A DNA stretch of 64,000 bases from Desulfitobacterium metallireducens DSM 15288. Lineage in GTDB: Bacteria; Bacillota; Desulfitobacteriia; Desulfitobacteriales; Desulfitobacteriaceae. A program made the position numbers and the translations under genes. The notes beneath the pieces were generated by a model. The model made no database searches. It was not told the DNA's origin and saw nothing but the letters and a program-made list of their open reading frames with translations. The stretch is taken from the NCBI RefSeq assembly GCF_000231405.2, contig NZ_CP007032.1, positions 2,542,001 to 2,606,000 of the forward strand. Direction: 5' to 3'. Below, one piece after another: positions 1 to 8,674 of the stretch; positions within the stretch are counted from its first letter, which is position 1; every line of letters begins with the position of its first letter.

Positions 1-1362
1 TTCTCGCAGATTTTTCGGCTTATTCCTGTCTTTACTTGCAATCTCTAACTGAACTGCCTCTAATGTAAGACCTAATTCCAAACTTAAAAAGCGTTCATAC
101 CCTTCTCTTTCGACTGGGCTCGTCACTTTAAGTATATCTCCAGCTAAGGCACTCACGAGTTCTCTTTTCTCTGGAGCACTATGCACTGAATGATCTTGGA
201 TATAAACCTGATATTTAAATTCAATATAAGGTTTAGCCTGATCCAAGTCTTCCTTGAACTTTTCAGAGCCTTGGGATTGTAGATATTCATCAGGATCTTT
301 GGCCCCTACTAAGCTTAAAACATCAACTCGAAAGCCCTCTTCCTTCAATATCTCGCCCGCCCGAAGCGTCGCTTGAATCCCCGGCTTGTCTGAATCATAA
401 ACGACTACAATGCGTCGCGAGTAGCGTCTTAAAAGCTTGGCTTGATCTCTAGTGAGCGCTGTTCCCAAAGAAGCAACCGCATGTGTAAAACCCGCTTTTT
501 GCAACGCGATGACATCCATGTACCCTTCACAAAGCAAAGCAAATCCGTATTCACGTATGCCTTGATAAGCTCGGTTCATTCCATATAAATGATGTCCTTT
601 GCTAAAAAACGCAGTTTCTGGAGAGTTTAAATATTTGGGTAAAGCGTCATCTAATACACGTCCACCAAACGCAATCGGTTTCTGCCGTGAATCTAAAATG
701 GCAAAAATAACACGATTACGAAAGCGGTCGTAATATCCCCGACTGACTTTGCCTTCATGAGCCTCTCGTTCAATGGCTAGACCGACTTCTGCTAATTCCT
801 CAGGACGGACTCCCCGAGGCGCAAGTGCCTCAAGCAATCCCTCCCAACGTTCAGGTGCATACCCCAGCCGAAACGTATTCATCGTTTGGAGATCGACTCC
901 CCGTTTCGAAAAATACTGCCGACCGGGTTCGCCCTCAGGTCGATTCATCAGAATATCATGAAAATAATCGGTGGCCAGTTCATGGAGCTCTTCCCAACGA
1001 TGTCTACGGGCTTGTTGCTCCTTTTCTCGAGGCGAAAGTTCCTTTTCAGGAAGCATAATCCCATATTTATGAGCTAAATGCTCGAGCGTTTCAGGAAAAC
1101 TCCAATTTTCTTTCTTCATCAGAAAGGAAAATGCATTCCCCCCCGCATGACAGCCAAAACAATAATACATCTGTTTATCTGGAGTCACGGTGAAACTTGG
1201 GGTTTTTTCGGAATGGAACGGACATAGTCCTAAAAAGTTTTTCCCTTTGCGCTGTAAAGAAACGTACTCAGAGATAATTTCTACAATATCTGCATGTATT
1301 CTAATGTCTTCAACGATATCTTCGGGAATTCTATAATCCACAGACTGTTTTTCGCCACCCAT
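1..1362 (-). CDS. dnaG: DNA primase DnaG (N-terminal part, runs off the left edge)
   Basis: Primase that makes the RNA primers for replication at the fork. The open frame runs from ATG at 1362 to the window edge, giving 454 codons; the C-terminal helicase-binding domain is outside. A CHC2 zinc-binding domain is visible: Cys47 and His50 (LCPFH), then Cys68 and Cys71 (YYCFGCH). The catalytic core follows, with a TOPRIM segment containing LLCEGYMDVIALQ and VVYDSDKPG. Gene order puts dgt upstream, but a plus-strand lipoprotein gene lies between them, so dnaG must have its own promoter in 1363-1620. A 19-bp near-palindrome (TTTTTACC/GGTAAAAA) lies at 1429-1447. Only the truncation by the window limits this call. 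Confidence 0.97.
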   Translation of the reverse strand, partial: MGGEKQSVDYRIPEDIVEDIRIHADIVEIISEYVSLQRKGKNFLGLCPFHSEKTPSFTVTPDKQMYYCFGCHAGGNAFSFLMKKENWSFPETLEHLAHKYGIMLPEKELSPREKEQQARRHRWEELHELATDYFHDILMNRPEGEPGRQYFSKRGVDLQTMNTFRLGYAPERWEGLLEALAPRGVRPEELAEVGLAIEREAHEGKVSRGYYDRFRNRVIFAILDSRQKPIAFGGRVLDDALPKYLNSPETAFFSKGHHLYGMNRAYQGIREYGFALLCEGYMDVIALQKAGFTHAVASLGTALTRDQAKLLRRYSRRIVVVYDSDKPGIQATLRAGEILKEEGFRVDVLSLVGAKDPDEYLQSQGSEKFKEDLDQAKPYIEFKYQVYIQDHSVHSAPEKRELVSALAGDILKVTSPVEREGYERFLSLELGLTLEAVQLEIASKDRNKPKNLRE

Positions 1363-1553
1363 GCCACAATTTGTTTGTAATGTCAACCCTTGATATTGAA
1401 TTCTTCGCCAAAAAGTCATGGATTCCTCTTTTTACCCGCGGTAAAAATCCGAATTGCGAATCATTCTTTCTTAAGTTTAGGAATTTCTATCTATACTTAG
1501 ACTATTCTCTTTCGCTTCTGTTTTCTCCTCCCTCATTCGACTTTATTTTTAAG

Positions 1554-1582
1554 TTAACTTCATCTTTAAAACATGTTAGAAT
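1554..1582 (+). promoter_or_regulatory. Predicted sigma-A promoter of the GerMN lipoprotein gene
   Basis: -35 TTAACT (1554-1559) and -10 TAGAAT (1577-1582) with a 17-bp spacer, about 58 nt upstream of the ATG at 1640. Prediction from sequence only. Confidence 0.5.
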
Positions 1583-1639
1583 AAACTTAATCGAATCAAT
1601 CAAAAATCTTCTTCATTACATATGAAAGGTGGAAATTTC

Positions 1640-2245
1640 ATGTTTCTTAGAAAAACTCGGCCTCTCGCCTTAATTCTGATAGTTGTACTCGTTATGATGC
1701 TTGGAGTAACCGGTTGTGGGACAAGCAATCTACAAACTCAAGCCACCGCAACTCCAACCCCGAATGAAACGAACGCTGTTGCAAATTCTTCTTCCGCCAA
1801 CAACACCCCAACTCCTAACTCCACTACCGCTCAAGCAACTCCTGTCACACTCTATTTTCCGACACCAGATGCCAGTGGTCTTGTAGCTGTTGAGAAAACC
1901 GTGAATGTCAGCAACGGGGAAGTCATTAAAGCCATGTTCAACGAATTCAACAATCCTCCTACGGGGCTTGAAAGGGTTCTTCCGAAAGGAACTGAGCTTC
2001 TGGACGCCTCAATTAAGGACGGAGTAGCGACGCTCAATTTATCCAAAGAATTCAAGTCCAATTTTGAAGGTGGCGGTACAGGCGAACAGATGATTCTCTA
2101 TAGCATTGTCAACTCGTTAACCACACTTCCTAATGTTCAGAGTGTTCAATTTCTCTTAAACGGAGAAAAAACGATTGCCATACTTGGAGAGATGGATACT
2201 TCAGGTCCACTTAAACGAGATGAAAGTTTAATTACTAAGCAATAA
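1640..2245 (+). CDS. GerMN-domain lipoprotein
   Basis: Predicted lipoprotein anchored on the outer face of the cytoplasmic membrane. An in-frame ATG exists at 1622, but AAAGGTGG lies just before the ATG at 1640, which gives a normal signal peptide (MFLRKTRPLALILIVVLVMM) ending in the lipobox VTGC. A low-complexity Thr/Pro/Ser/Asn linker of about 50 residues follows. The rest matches the GerMN (sporulation/germination) domain pattern: VTLYFPTPDASGL, a region around LLDASIKDGVATLNLSKEF, then SIVNSLTTLPNVQSVQFLLNG. GerMN domains occur in GerM and in other cell-envelope lipoproteins; the exact role here is unknown. It is alone on the plus strand between dgt and dnaG, with its own promoter and terminator. 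Confidence 0.85.
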   Translation: MFLRKTRPLALILIVVLVMMLGVTGCGTSNLQTQATATPTPNETNAVANSSSANNTPTPNSTTAQATPVTLYFPTPDASGLVAVEKTVNVSNGEVIKAMFNEFNNPPTGLERVLPKGTELLDASIKDGVATLNLSKEFKSNFEGGGTGEQMILYSIVNSLTTLPNVQSVQFLLNGEKTIAILGEMDTSGPLKRDESLITKQ

Positions 2246-2260
2246 TCAATTCTAATTATT

Positions 2261-2302
2261 CAAAAGGCTAGGAACTTTTAAGATAAAGTTTCTAGCCTTT
2301 TG
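2261..2302. terminator. Bidirectional terminator between the GerMN gene and dgt
   Basis: Inverted repeat CAAAAGGCTAG(G)AACTTT / AAAGTTTCTAGCCTTTTG, followed by a T-rich tract on the plus strand and TTTTG on the minus strand. It sits between two converging genes. Confidence 0.8.
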
Positions 2303-2375
2303 ATTTTATTATTTGTTTTATTCGTTTATGACCTTTTTTGTTTCTATATTATCTATTTTAGCAAAAAAATTATAT

Positions 2376-3365
2376 TTAATGCCTTGGAACAAAATAGTTT
2401 TGAAACTGATCAATTGCATAGTTATCCGTTAGTCCAGAGATATAATCCACAACCACTCGCGTCTTATCCCCCTCAGCTTCGTTAAAATTATCGGTAGATA
2501 AGAGTTCTATATGATCTAAATAGTGATGAAATAAGGCCTGAACGACGTACTCACCTTTACGACGTTCTTCTTTTAAGGTTTCACTATTATAAACACGGCT
2601 AAACATAAACCTGCGAAATTCCTGCATAGCCTCATAAACGCGCTTCGATTGATGAATCTGTTCTTGATCTTCAGAGCTCTCGATCATGTCGATAACCATG
2701 GTTGAGATCATCTGACTTGGAGTCTGGCCCAACACAAGTCGGACCTCTCCAGGAAGGTTGCTCGGGGTGAGCAAGCCTGCGCGCAAAGCATCATCATAAT
2801 CATGACAAAGGTAGGCGATTCTATCGCCTGTCTTCACGATTTGGCCTTCTAAAGTAAAAGGTATCCCAGCTCCTGTATGATTCAGTACGCCATCTAAAAC
2901 TTCTTGAGTAAGATTAAGCCCTTTACCTCCTCGAGTCAGTCGCGTTAGAATGCGGATAGACTGTTCGTTGTGTTCAAAATGCCCAATAATCTTTCGCAAG
3001 GCTTCTTCCCCAACGTGACCAAACGGCGTATGTCCGACATCATGCCCCAGTGCTATGGCCTCAATCAAATCTTCATTGAGTTTGAGCCCGCGCCCAATCG
3101 TCCGACAAATTTGAGACACTTCTAAGCTATGCGTCATTCGCGTTCGATAATGATCCCCCATCGGGGCAATATAAACCTGGGTCTTATGTTTAAGTCGGCG
3201 AAAGGGCTTGCTGTGCAAAATTCGATCGCGATCCCGTTGAAATTTACTTCGAATCGTGCATTCAACCTCTTCGTGTTCACGTGTAGCCTCAGCACTTTTA
3301 GCCGCGTATTGAGAGAGATGCTCACGCTCTTCGCGCTCGGTCCGTTCACGAATATTTTCTAACAC
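2376..3365 (-). CDS. dgt: dGTPase-like HD-domain triphosphohydrolase
   Basis: Deoxyguanosinetriphosphate triphosphohydrolase family; members hydrolyse dNTPs to the deoxynucleoside and tripolyphosphate. The HD metal site is complete: RMTHSLEVSQ supplies the first His, LGHDVGHTPFGH the His-Asp pair, and DRIAYLCHDYDDAL the distal Asp. The N-terminal segment with FRRLKHKTQVY is typical of the dgt branch. At 329 aa it matches the shorter Firmicute proteins rather than the 505-aa E. coli enzyme. The start is GTG at 3365, preceded by AGGGGGG. Immediately upstream on the same strand lies the terminator of the chemoreceptor group, so it is probably a separate unit. Confidence 0.93.
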   Translation of the reverse strand: MLENIRERTEREEREHLSQYAAKSAEATREHEEVECTIRSKFQRDRDRILHSKPFRRLKHKTQVYIAPMGDHYRTRMTHSLEVSQICRTIGRGLKLNEDLIEAIALGHDVGHTPFGHVGEEALRKIIGHFEHNEQSIRILTRLTRGGKGLNLTQEVLDGVLNHTGAGIPFTLEGQIVKTGDRIAYLCHDYDDALRAGLLTPSNLPGEVRLVLGQTPSQMISTMVIDMIESSEDQEQIHQSKRVYEAMQEFRRFMFSRVYNSETLKEERRKGEYVVQALFHHYLDHIELLSTDNFNEAEGDKTRVVVDYISGLTDNYAIDQFQNYFVPRH

Positions 3366-3445
3366 CCTGAAACCCCCCTATCGAGTCCATTGATATTCTA
3401 AACCCTCTAACCTCATTATATTACAGCACTTGGACATATTGTTGC

Positions 3446-3484
3446 AAAAAGCAGCCCTGTAACACGATTAAGTGGTACAGGGCT
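3446..3484 (-). terminator. Intrinsic terminator after the YjfB-like gene
   Basis: Perfect 9-bp stem AGCCCTGTA/TACAGGGCT (3453-3484), followed in minus-strand sense by GCTTTTTGC. It ends the chemoreceptor/small-protein transcript. Confidence 0.85.
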
Positions 3485-3518
3485 GAATGTAATTAAGTTG
3501 AGCGTAGCATTTTGGATT

Positions 3519-3740
3519 TCAGGCCTTAATATCAATATTACGGCCTAAGGTTCCCGAAGTTGCAACACTTGGTGCCACCTTTGACTCTGTTTGTTCCCCA
3601 TTATTGTTCAGTTCTGCTACCCGTTGAACTGCAGTTTCAGAAATTTCCTGTCCTTGGTTCACTTTACCAAGGGCTGCATTAGAATTTGTCAAAGAGATAT
3701 ATTCTGGCATCATGTGACTTCCGCTAATTGCTGGAATCAT
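3519..3740 (-). CDS. Small YjfB-like putative motility protein
   Basis: A 73-residue protein starting at ATG 3740. A GTG at 3749 is also in frame, but the Shine-Dalgarno AAAGGAAG is correctly spaced for the ATG. It has no membrane segment. The C-terminal end, GTLGRNIDIKA, resembles the LGxxIDI(S/K) tail of the YjfB family, small proteins of unknown function annotated as putative motility proteins; the rest is not clearly similar. It lies 104 nt downstream of the chemoreceptor, on the same strand, with no terminator between them and a strong one after it. Co-transcription with the receptor under the c-di-GMP riboswitch is therefore likely. Family assignment is tentative. Confidence 0.6.
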   Translation of the reverse strand: MIPAISGSHMMPEYISLTNSNAALGKVNQGQEISETAVQRVAELNNNGEQTESKVAPSVATSGTLGRNIDIKA

Positions 3741-3844
3741 CGTATGCACTTCCTTTCAAGATATGATTCTATTCTTAGAATAGCACACAATTGTTAAGCT
3801 TGGCATAAAAATTATTATTTTGAGTTTAATGCAATTCACCATTA

Positions 3845-5569
3845 TCAAACTTTAAACTTCGCCACAAGTTCACTCAGTTGAGTTGCCAGTTCCGCTTGAC
3901 CTTGTGCTGATTGTGTAACCTGTTCAAAGGCTGTCGTCGTTTGAGTAATGCTGGAAGTGATTTCTTCGGAACTCGCCGCAGTTTCTTGTGCTGTTGCGGA
4001 AACATTTTGAATAGCCGAACCGATTTGACTGATAATTTCTTGCATGGATAGCGTTGCATCCGCTAATTCCTTCGATATTCCGGTCACAAAATTAGCATCT
4101 TCTTCATATTGGTTTCCCGTCTCAACAAACGCTCCGTAATCAGGGGCCACCTTGGTTTTAATAAAGGTCAGTAAATCTTGCGTATTCACCATCAGATTAT
4201 TGAACGCATTTTGAACATCATTGATGACCTTGTGAATGTTACTGACGGCTGCTTGTGATTGTTCCGCCAATTTGCGGACTTCATCGGCAACAACTGCAAA
4301 CCCGCGTCCAGCCTCTCCTGCTCGGGCTGCCTCAATACTAGCATTGAGAGACAATAAGTTCGTCTGCTCGGCAATCCCTCCAATGGTTTCCGCCATGACC
4401 TTGATTTCTTCCACCACTTTCGACTGTTCCAGAGCTTCATGAACCTTTACTTCTTTTTCCTGAAAGATTGCTGTTGCTTCATTCACAGCCTGAGTTCCTT
4501 TGATTTTGACTGCACTTGCCCGTTCCTTAATTGCCAAGGCGTTTTGTTGTCCTTCATTCGCTTTCTTATTCAGTTGTTGGGTGAATGTTTCCATTTCTAA
4601 GGATGAAGCCCCAACTTCTTCCGAACTTGCACTCAGTTCTTCAGTACCCTGGGCAATCTGTTCAGTGGATTGCTGAATCATCTGCATTGTTGCCGACATT
4701 TCTTCCATGGTGGCTGAAGTTTCCTCAGAGTGTGCACTGACCGTCTGAGAACTGTCCCGAATGGCAACTAATAGTTCCCGCACCTTTTCCACCGCTTGAC
4801 TAAGAGCAGTCCCCAGTTGCCCCACTTCATCCCGCCCTTGCAAAGTTAATTCCTGAGTTAGGTTTCCCTGTCCAAAAGCTTCTGAAAACTGAACGATTTG
4901 TGAGAGGCGACGAGAGAGGCTAAAGGCAAGAAATAATCCAATCGCTAAGGCTAAAAGCACACTGAATCCAATAATTCCAAGCATCGTATTTCTTGAACTT
5001 GAATAGACCTTTTGATTATTATCACTTCTATTTTGAGCTTCATTTTCTGCCTTATTAGCCAAGATGCTTAAGTTTTCAAGAGCCTTGTCATCCGCTTTTA
5101 TGACCGAATCGTGCAAGACCTGTTCTGCCTCTGCGTATTTCCCGGCGTCCATCAATTGAATCACTTGGTCTTGGTGACTCCAATAGTCTGTTATATCCTT
5201 TTTATACGCTGTATAATTAGCTTTTTCTTCATCCGCAAGTAAAGGTATATCTGTCTTCTCAAAATCCTGTTCATATTTAAGGTTCTGAGCTTTTAATGTT
5301 TCTATCTGTTGCCGAGCACTTTGTTGCTCTGTTCTATCCTGTGTAGTAGCAAGATATTGCGTAACAGAAGTGATATCACGAATAGTCGTGCTAATCTGGT
5401 TCAAAGTAACTATGGGCTTCAGGTTATCGGTGTATATCAAACTCCCATCGGTATTAATTGTTTGCATATCGTTAATCCCAAAATAGCCAACCAAACCTAC
5501 AAGAAAAGAAACGATAATGTATCCTGTAATTAGTTTAAGTTTCCAGGTTATGTTATTTAAGAATTTCAT
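3845..5569 (-). CDS. Methyl-accepting chemotaxis protein (4HB sensor, HAMP, MA domain)
   Basis: Transmembrane chemoreceptor of 574 aa that signals to CheA/CheW. First membrane helix at about residues 11-31 ([20 protein letters not shown]), then an all-helical extracytoplasmic domain of about 155 residues of the four-helix-bundle (4HB/TarH) type, and a second helix near 195-215 ([20 protein letters not shown]). A HAMP region follows, then a long cytoplasmic signalling domain. The hairpin tip is clear: [20 protein letters not shown], then [20 protein letters not shown]. The SD AGGAGG precedes the ATG. Its 5' leader carries a c-di-GMP-I riboswitch and terminator, so receptor production probably follows the motile/sessile switch. 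The ligand cannot be predicted. Confidence 0.95.
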   Translation of the reverse strand: MKFLNNITWKLKLITGYIIVSFLVGLVGYFGINDMQTINTDGSLIYTDNLKPIVTLNQISTTIRDITSVTQYLATTQDRTEQQSARQQIETLKAQNLKYEQDFEKTDIPLLADEEKANYTAYKKDITDYWSHQDQVIQLMDAGKYAEAEQVLHDSVIKADDKALENLSILANKAENEAQNRSDNNQKVYSSSRNTMLGIIGFSVLLALAIGLFLAFSLSRRLSQIVQFSEAFGQGNLTQELTLQGRDEVGQLGTALSQAVEKVRELLVAIRDSSQTVSAHSEETSATMEEMSATMQMIQQSTEQIAQGTEELSASSEEVGASSLEMETFTQQLNKKANEGQQNALAIKERASAVKIKGTQAVNEATAIFQEKEVKVHEALEQSKVVEEIKVMAETIGGIAEQTNLLSLNASIEAARAGEAGRGFAVVADEVRKLAEQSQAAVSNIHKVINDVQNAFNNLMVNTQDLLTFIKTKVAPDYGAFVETGNQYEEDANFVTGISKELADATLSMQEIISQIGSAIQNVSATAQETAASSEEITSSITQTTTAFEQVTQSAQGQAELATQLSELVAKFKV

Positions 5570-5590
5570 TTACTAATCCTCCTATTTAAT

Positions 5591-5653
5591 TTAATGGTTA
5601 AACGAGTAACCGTTTTCGTATGCTGTCATAGGCAGTTCATCACGATCACGCAC
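5591..5653 (-). CDS. Candidate 20-aa leader/small ORF before the chemoreceptor
   Basis: Between the riboswitch terminator and the receptor start is a short frame of 20 codons: GTG at 5653, peptide MRDRDELPMTAYENGYSFNH, stop at 5591. It is preceded by a near-perfect Shine-Dalgarno, GGAAGGAGGT, seven nucleotides before the GTG. The frame stops 21 nt before the receptor ATG, which has its own SD. It may be a translated leader peptide, a free small protein, or a decayed gene start. Strong initiation signals are the only evidence; there is no homology. Confidence 0.4.
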   Translation of the reverse strand: MRDRDELPMTAYENGYSFNH

Positions 5654-5670
5654 TTAAATTACCTCCTTCC

Positions 5671-5707
5671 AAAAAAATAAGCCGTCATATTCAAACATCA
5701 TGACGGC
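5671..5707 (-). terminator. Riboswitch expression-platform terminator
   Basis: Stem GCCGTCAT/ATGACGGC (5681-5707) followed in minus sense by TTATTTTTTT. It lies directly after the c-di-GMP aptamer and before the chemoreceptor, as expected of a transcription-attenuating expression platform. Confidence 0.88.
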
Positions 5708-5721
5708 AATACCCCTTTACG

Positions 5722-5805
5722 CATTTGGTAACCTGGCAATCGTCAGCCAAACTGGACGACCCATAGCTTTGCGTCCCTGACTTTCGCCAGGTTTGCTCTT
5801 GTCAT
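5722..5805 (-). ncRNA. Cyclic di-GMP-I (GEMM-I) riboswitch
   Basis: The minus strand shows the diagnostic GEMM-I pieces in order: GCAAACC (5790-5796), a stem capped by a GAAA tetraloop (CTGGCGAAAGTCAG), GGGACGCAAAGC, a second stem, and the closing GGTTACC (5727-5733). A terminator follows at once. Known members bind c-di-GMP and often control motility and chemotaxis genes. Whether binding turns the gene on or off cannot be read with certainty here. The remaining bases up to the ArsR gene (5806-6019) are A+T-rich with no recognisable gene. Confidence 0.95.
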
Positions 5806-6019
5806 TGCTTCATATTCTTTTATCATTCTTACAAAACGACACTACACTCAATTCCACAATAATACTAAATTTCTACAACGTTTTCTATAATACGCTGTTA
5901 TTCTACATAATCAAGGAAATATTATCGTGTTATTTCGACTTTTTTTACTATATGTGGATGATATGGGCATTCAAGTTTTCTATAAATAACAAGACTAGAA
6001 CGCCGAGTGCAATAAAAAC

Positions 6020-6071
6020 AAGGGTATGGGTACATAAAATCAAATAAAATGAAGTTAAGTTCCCTACCCTT
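6020..6071 (-). terminator. Inverted repeat / probable terminator after the ArsR gene
   Basis: AAGGGTA ... TACCCTT with an internal imperfect GGGTAC/GTTCCC pairing. Its left part resembles sequences near 8627 and 14049 (see findings). T-rich sequence follows in minus sense only weakly, so terminator function is uncertain. Confidence 0.45.
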
Positions 6072-6089
6072 ATTTAACTTTAGCTTGAT

Positions 6090-6716
6090 TTAATCCTCTC
6101 TTCCCCACAATTCAGGAGGATTCATTTCATAGATCCCATTGTCCCGATACATATAATGGTTGATAATGAACTCGCGCCGAATGGTGGCGTAATCAGGATG
6201 AAAAGTTTTAATATACTCGTTAATCTCTTTTTCCGAATACTTTCGTCCAACCACGAATCCCTCTAAAAGCTTTTCCAAAACAAATCTTTTTTTCTTTCGT
6301 TGAACAGGTATCTGTTTCAATATACCATCTGGTGTAAAAAAATTCCTGAGGACGGCCTCTCGTTCTTTTTCTTGCTTAGTATCCAAAATATCTGCTCCCC
6401 CTTCTTCTCCGCTGAGTGTATTTTTGGCCGATTGAAGAATGACATTTACCGTGGCCTGAGCATCGCGTTGTAATGTCAACTCTTCTATATAAAAATAAAT
6501 CGTGTTCTTCTCCCGCCTCGTTTTCACAAGGCCTGCATCACGAAGTCTTGCCATATGATAAGTTATCGTTGGGGGCGTTAATCCAAGGTGTTCTGCAAGG
6601 TCCTGACCATGCTGAGGCCCTTTCGCCAAAATTGCCAGAATACGGATACGTGTAGGATCAGCTAATGCCTTATGAAAACTAACAATTCGATTCAATTGCA
6701 ATGAGTTCCCCTCCAT
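6090..6716 (-). CDS. ArsR-type HTH repressor with C-terminal DUF2087 domain
   Basis: Cytoplasmic transcription regulator of 208 aa. Residues 10-85 form an ArsR-like winged helix: KALADPTRIRILAIL, the recognition region LGLTPPTITYHMARLRDAG, and the wing VKTRREKNTIYFYI. The C-terminal part (about 120-205), with FFTPDGILKQIP, RKYSEKEINEYIKTFHPDYA and TIRREFI, matches DUF2087, a domain that often accompanies such HTH units. No CxC metal site typical of metal-sensing ArsR proteins is visible, so the inducer is unknown. A palindromic operator overlaps its promoter, so autoregulation is likely. It stands alone; the ClC gene upstream ends in its own terminator. Confidence 0.88.
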   Translation of the reverse strand: MEGNSLQLNRIVSFHKALADPTRIRILAILAKGPQHGQDLAEHLGLTPPTITYHMARLRDAGLVKTRREKNTIYFYIEELTLQRDAQATVNVILQSAKNTLSGEEGGADILDTKQEKEREAVLRNFFTPDGILKQIPVQRKKKRFVLEKLLEGFVVGRKYSEKEINEYIKTFHPDYATIRREFIINHYMYRDNGIYEMNPPELWGRED

Positions 6717-6745
6717 CTTAAATAAGCCAATCTATTTTCATAGAT

Positions 6746-6783
6746 ATCTAATTAGAGTATAGTCTAATTAGATTCGCTGTCAA
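6746..6783 (-). promoter_or_regulatory. ArsR-gene promoter with overlapping palindromic operator
   Basis: -35 TTGACA (6778-6783), 16-bp spacer, -10 TATACT (6756-6761). Two copies of TCTAATTAGA form a symmetric operator (ATCTAATTAGA at 6746-6756 and its mirror at 6763-6773) that brackets the -10 box. Binding there would block RNA polymerase. Confidence 0.8.
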
Positions 6784-6838
6784 GTCTCTGTAGCTCACGC
6801 TGATACGCTATCTGTTTGCTGTTAAGATATGACAAAAG

Positions 6839-6869
6839 TGCCTCAGAAGGATTTTTTCTTCTGAGGCAC
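6839..6869 (-). terminator. Terminator after the ClC gene
   Basis: 12-bp stem GTGCCTCAGAAG/CTTCTGAGGCAC with TTTTGTC following in minus sense. Confidence 0.85.
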
Positions 6870-6975
6870 CTTATTCTAAATTTTGCTCGACAGTACCCAT
6901 TCTTCTTTTATAAGAAAACCTTCCAGCCCTTTGCGGGAAGTGCTTTCAGGCTTTTGTCGCCTTGTTCGAATAGGA

Positions 6976-8550
6976 TTATTCTCTTCCCTCTGACATCTTC
7001 ATCAAGCGGCTTTTCGCCCGGACAACTTGATTCTCGTCGATCAGGACATAGATAAAGTCACCCGCTAAAACTTTAGTCTTTCCTTTTGGGATTATCTCCT
7101 TCTCTCCGCGTTTTATACTGACGATGAGACAATTTTCTGGCCAAAGGATATCTTTGATGCTTTTTCCTTCCAGCTCCGAACCCAAAGCCACAGAGACTTC
7201 AGTAATGACTTTCGGGCTTTCCTCAGAAACCTCTTTATGTGTTAATTGCTTATTTAACAACCGATCTAAAAGACTATCATAAATCGGTGCCGATTTAAGC
7301 AAATCACTCACGATATAAGCAGTCATTGACACCGTTATAAGAGCGAGTAAATGTTCAAATGAACCCGTCATTTCCGTAATAAGAATACTGCCTGTGACAG
7401 GCGCTTTGACGATTGCGGTGAAATATGCTGCCATAGCAAAAATGGTAAAGTTCTGTAAATACTGGGGATTAAAATGGTATAAATAAGTGAGGACTTGACC
7501 GTAGATATCTCCAGTTAAAGCTCCAATGACTAATAACGGCAAGAATATCCCACCCGGCACCCCAGAGCCAAAACTCAGCATGGTAAATAGAAATTTTCCC
7601 AGCCAAAGAATAAGAAGCAACTCAATTCCATAGTTTTCATGGGTCAAAGAATCAACTAAGGCATTGCCCCCACCGAGTATCTGTGGAAGAATAAAGCCCA
7701 AAATCCCAGCCATAAAAAGAGGTATGGTCAGTTTCAATACTTGAGGAAGCTTTACCCTATCATAGAGATTCAACGATTTAAACAAAGCCCCATTAAATAA
7801 TGCCCCTAAAATACCCGTGGCAATTCCTAAGCCAATAAGATAACCATATTGGTTTAAGGGAAGCACCATTAGATGAGAAACATTGAATATAGGCTTTTGT
7901 CCAAAAACCTGTTGGGATATAAAATCAGCGGTTAAAGAAGCCGACATTGCCGATATAAGAACAGCTGGTGAAAAATTTTTGGTGAGCTCTTCCAAAGCGA
8001 AAATCACGCCAGCTAAAGGTGCATTAAATGCTGCAGCTAATCCCGCACTCGCTCCACTTGTGATCAGATATTTTTCTTCGATCCTTAATCTCTTAAGAAA
8101 ACGGCTTAAGCCTTTAGCTGTCACCGCTCCTAACTGCACTGACGGGCCCTCTCGCCCTAAAGATAATCCTGCTCCAATCGCTAAAGTTCCGCCAATAAAC
8201 TTAACCGCAAGGACCTTTAGCCAATTCATATTAATATACCCTATGAGTTCCCCTTTTACTTGAGGAATACCACTTCCCCCTGCCATTTGTTCTTTCTTTC
8301 CCATGAAATTTAGAATAAAGGCTAAAGAGATTAACACCCCAAACCAGAGAAGAATCGCAAACGATCCTTGAGTTTTCAAAAAGGGAAGAAGCTTTGTCCT
8401 CCATGTTTCTGCCTTCTCTAGTACAAAGCGAAACGCTACGACAACAGAGCCTGAAAGGATGCCGACTATAATCCCTTCAATAAAAATCTTTAATTTAAAA
8501 TCACGCCAATGAATCACTGGGTGATACAATTCTTGGTTATAGTTTCTCAT
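6976..8550 (-). CDS. ClC-family chloride channel/antiporter with TrkA-C domain
   Basis: Integral membrane chloride transporter of 524 aa from the ATG at 8550 (MRNYNQELYH); a longer frame to 8676 lacks a ribosome site and begins inside a terminator region. The ClC selectivity motifs are present: GGSGIPQ, GREGPSVQLG and GVPGGIFLP. About ten hydrophobic segments span residues 20-430. The C-terminal 75 residues (ALGSELEGKSIKDILWPEN ... AGDFIYVLIDE) form a TrkA-C/RCK-C-like regulatory domain. Whether it is a channel or an H+/Cl- exchanger cannot be settled. No fluoride riboswitch is seen in its leader. It is divergent from helD, with overlapping promoters. Confidence 0.93.
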   Translation of the reverse strand: MRNYNQELYHPVIHWRDFKLKIFIEGIIVGILSGSVVVAFRFVLEKAETWRTKLLPFLKTQGSFAILLWFGVLISLAFILNFMGKKEQMAGGSGIPQVKGELIGYINMNWLKVLAVKFIGGTLAIGAGLSLGREGPSVQLGAVTAKGLSRFLKRLRIEEKYLITSGASAGLAAAFNAPLAGVIFALEELTKNFSPAVLISAMSASLTADFISQQVFGQKPIFNVSHLMVLPLNQYGYLIGLGIATGILGALFNGALFKSLNLYDRVKLPQVLKLTIPLFMAGILGFILPQILGGGNALVDSLTHENYGIELLLILWLGKFLFTMLSFGSGVPGGIFLPLLVIGALTGDIYGQVLTYLYHFNPQYLQNFTIFAMAAYFTAIVKAPVTGSILITEMTGSFEHLLALITVSMTAYIVSDLLKSAPIYDSLLDRLLNKQLTHKEVSEESPKVITEVSVALGSELEGKSIKDILWPENCLIVSIKRGEKEIIPKGKTKVLAGDFIYVLIDENQVVRAKSRLMKMSEGRE

Positions 8551-8674
8551 AAAGTACGCACCTGGCTTCTTCCTTTTCTCACCGATTAAGATTATTACAA
8601 ATCGATAAGATTTGCAATTGAAATAAAGGTATGGGTACTTTAACTCTGCAACAAAGGTTATACTTTCCGTTAGC

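Noticed and set aside
5793-6047. 84-aa ORF between the riboswitch and the ArsR gene
   Set aside because: A+T-rich, lies over the riboswitch leader on the opposite strand, composition is Phe/Tyr/Ile-rich noise, no ribosome site.
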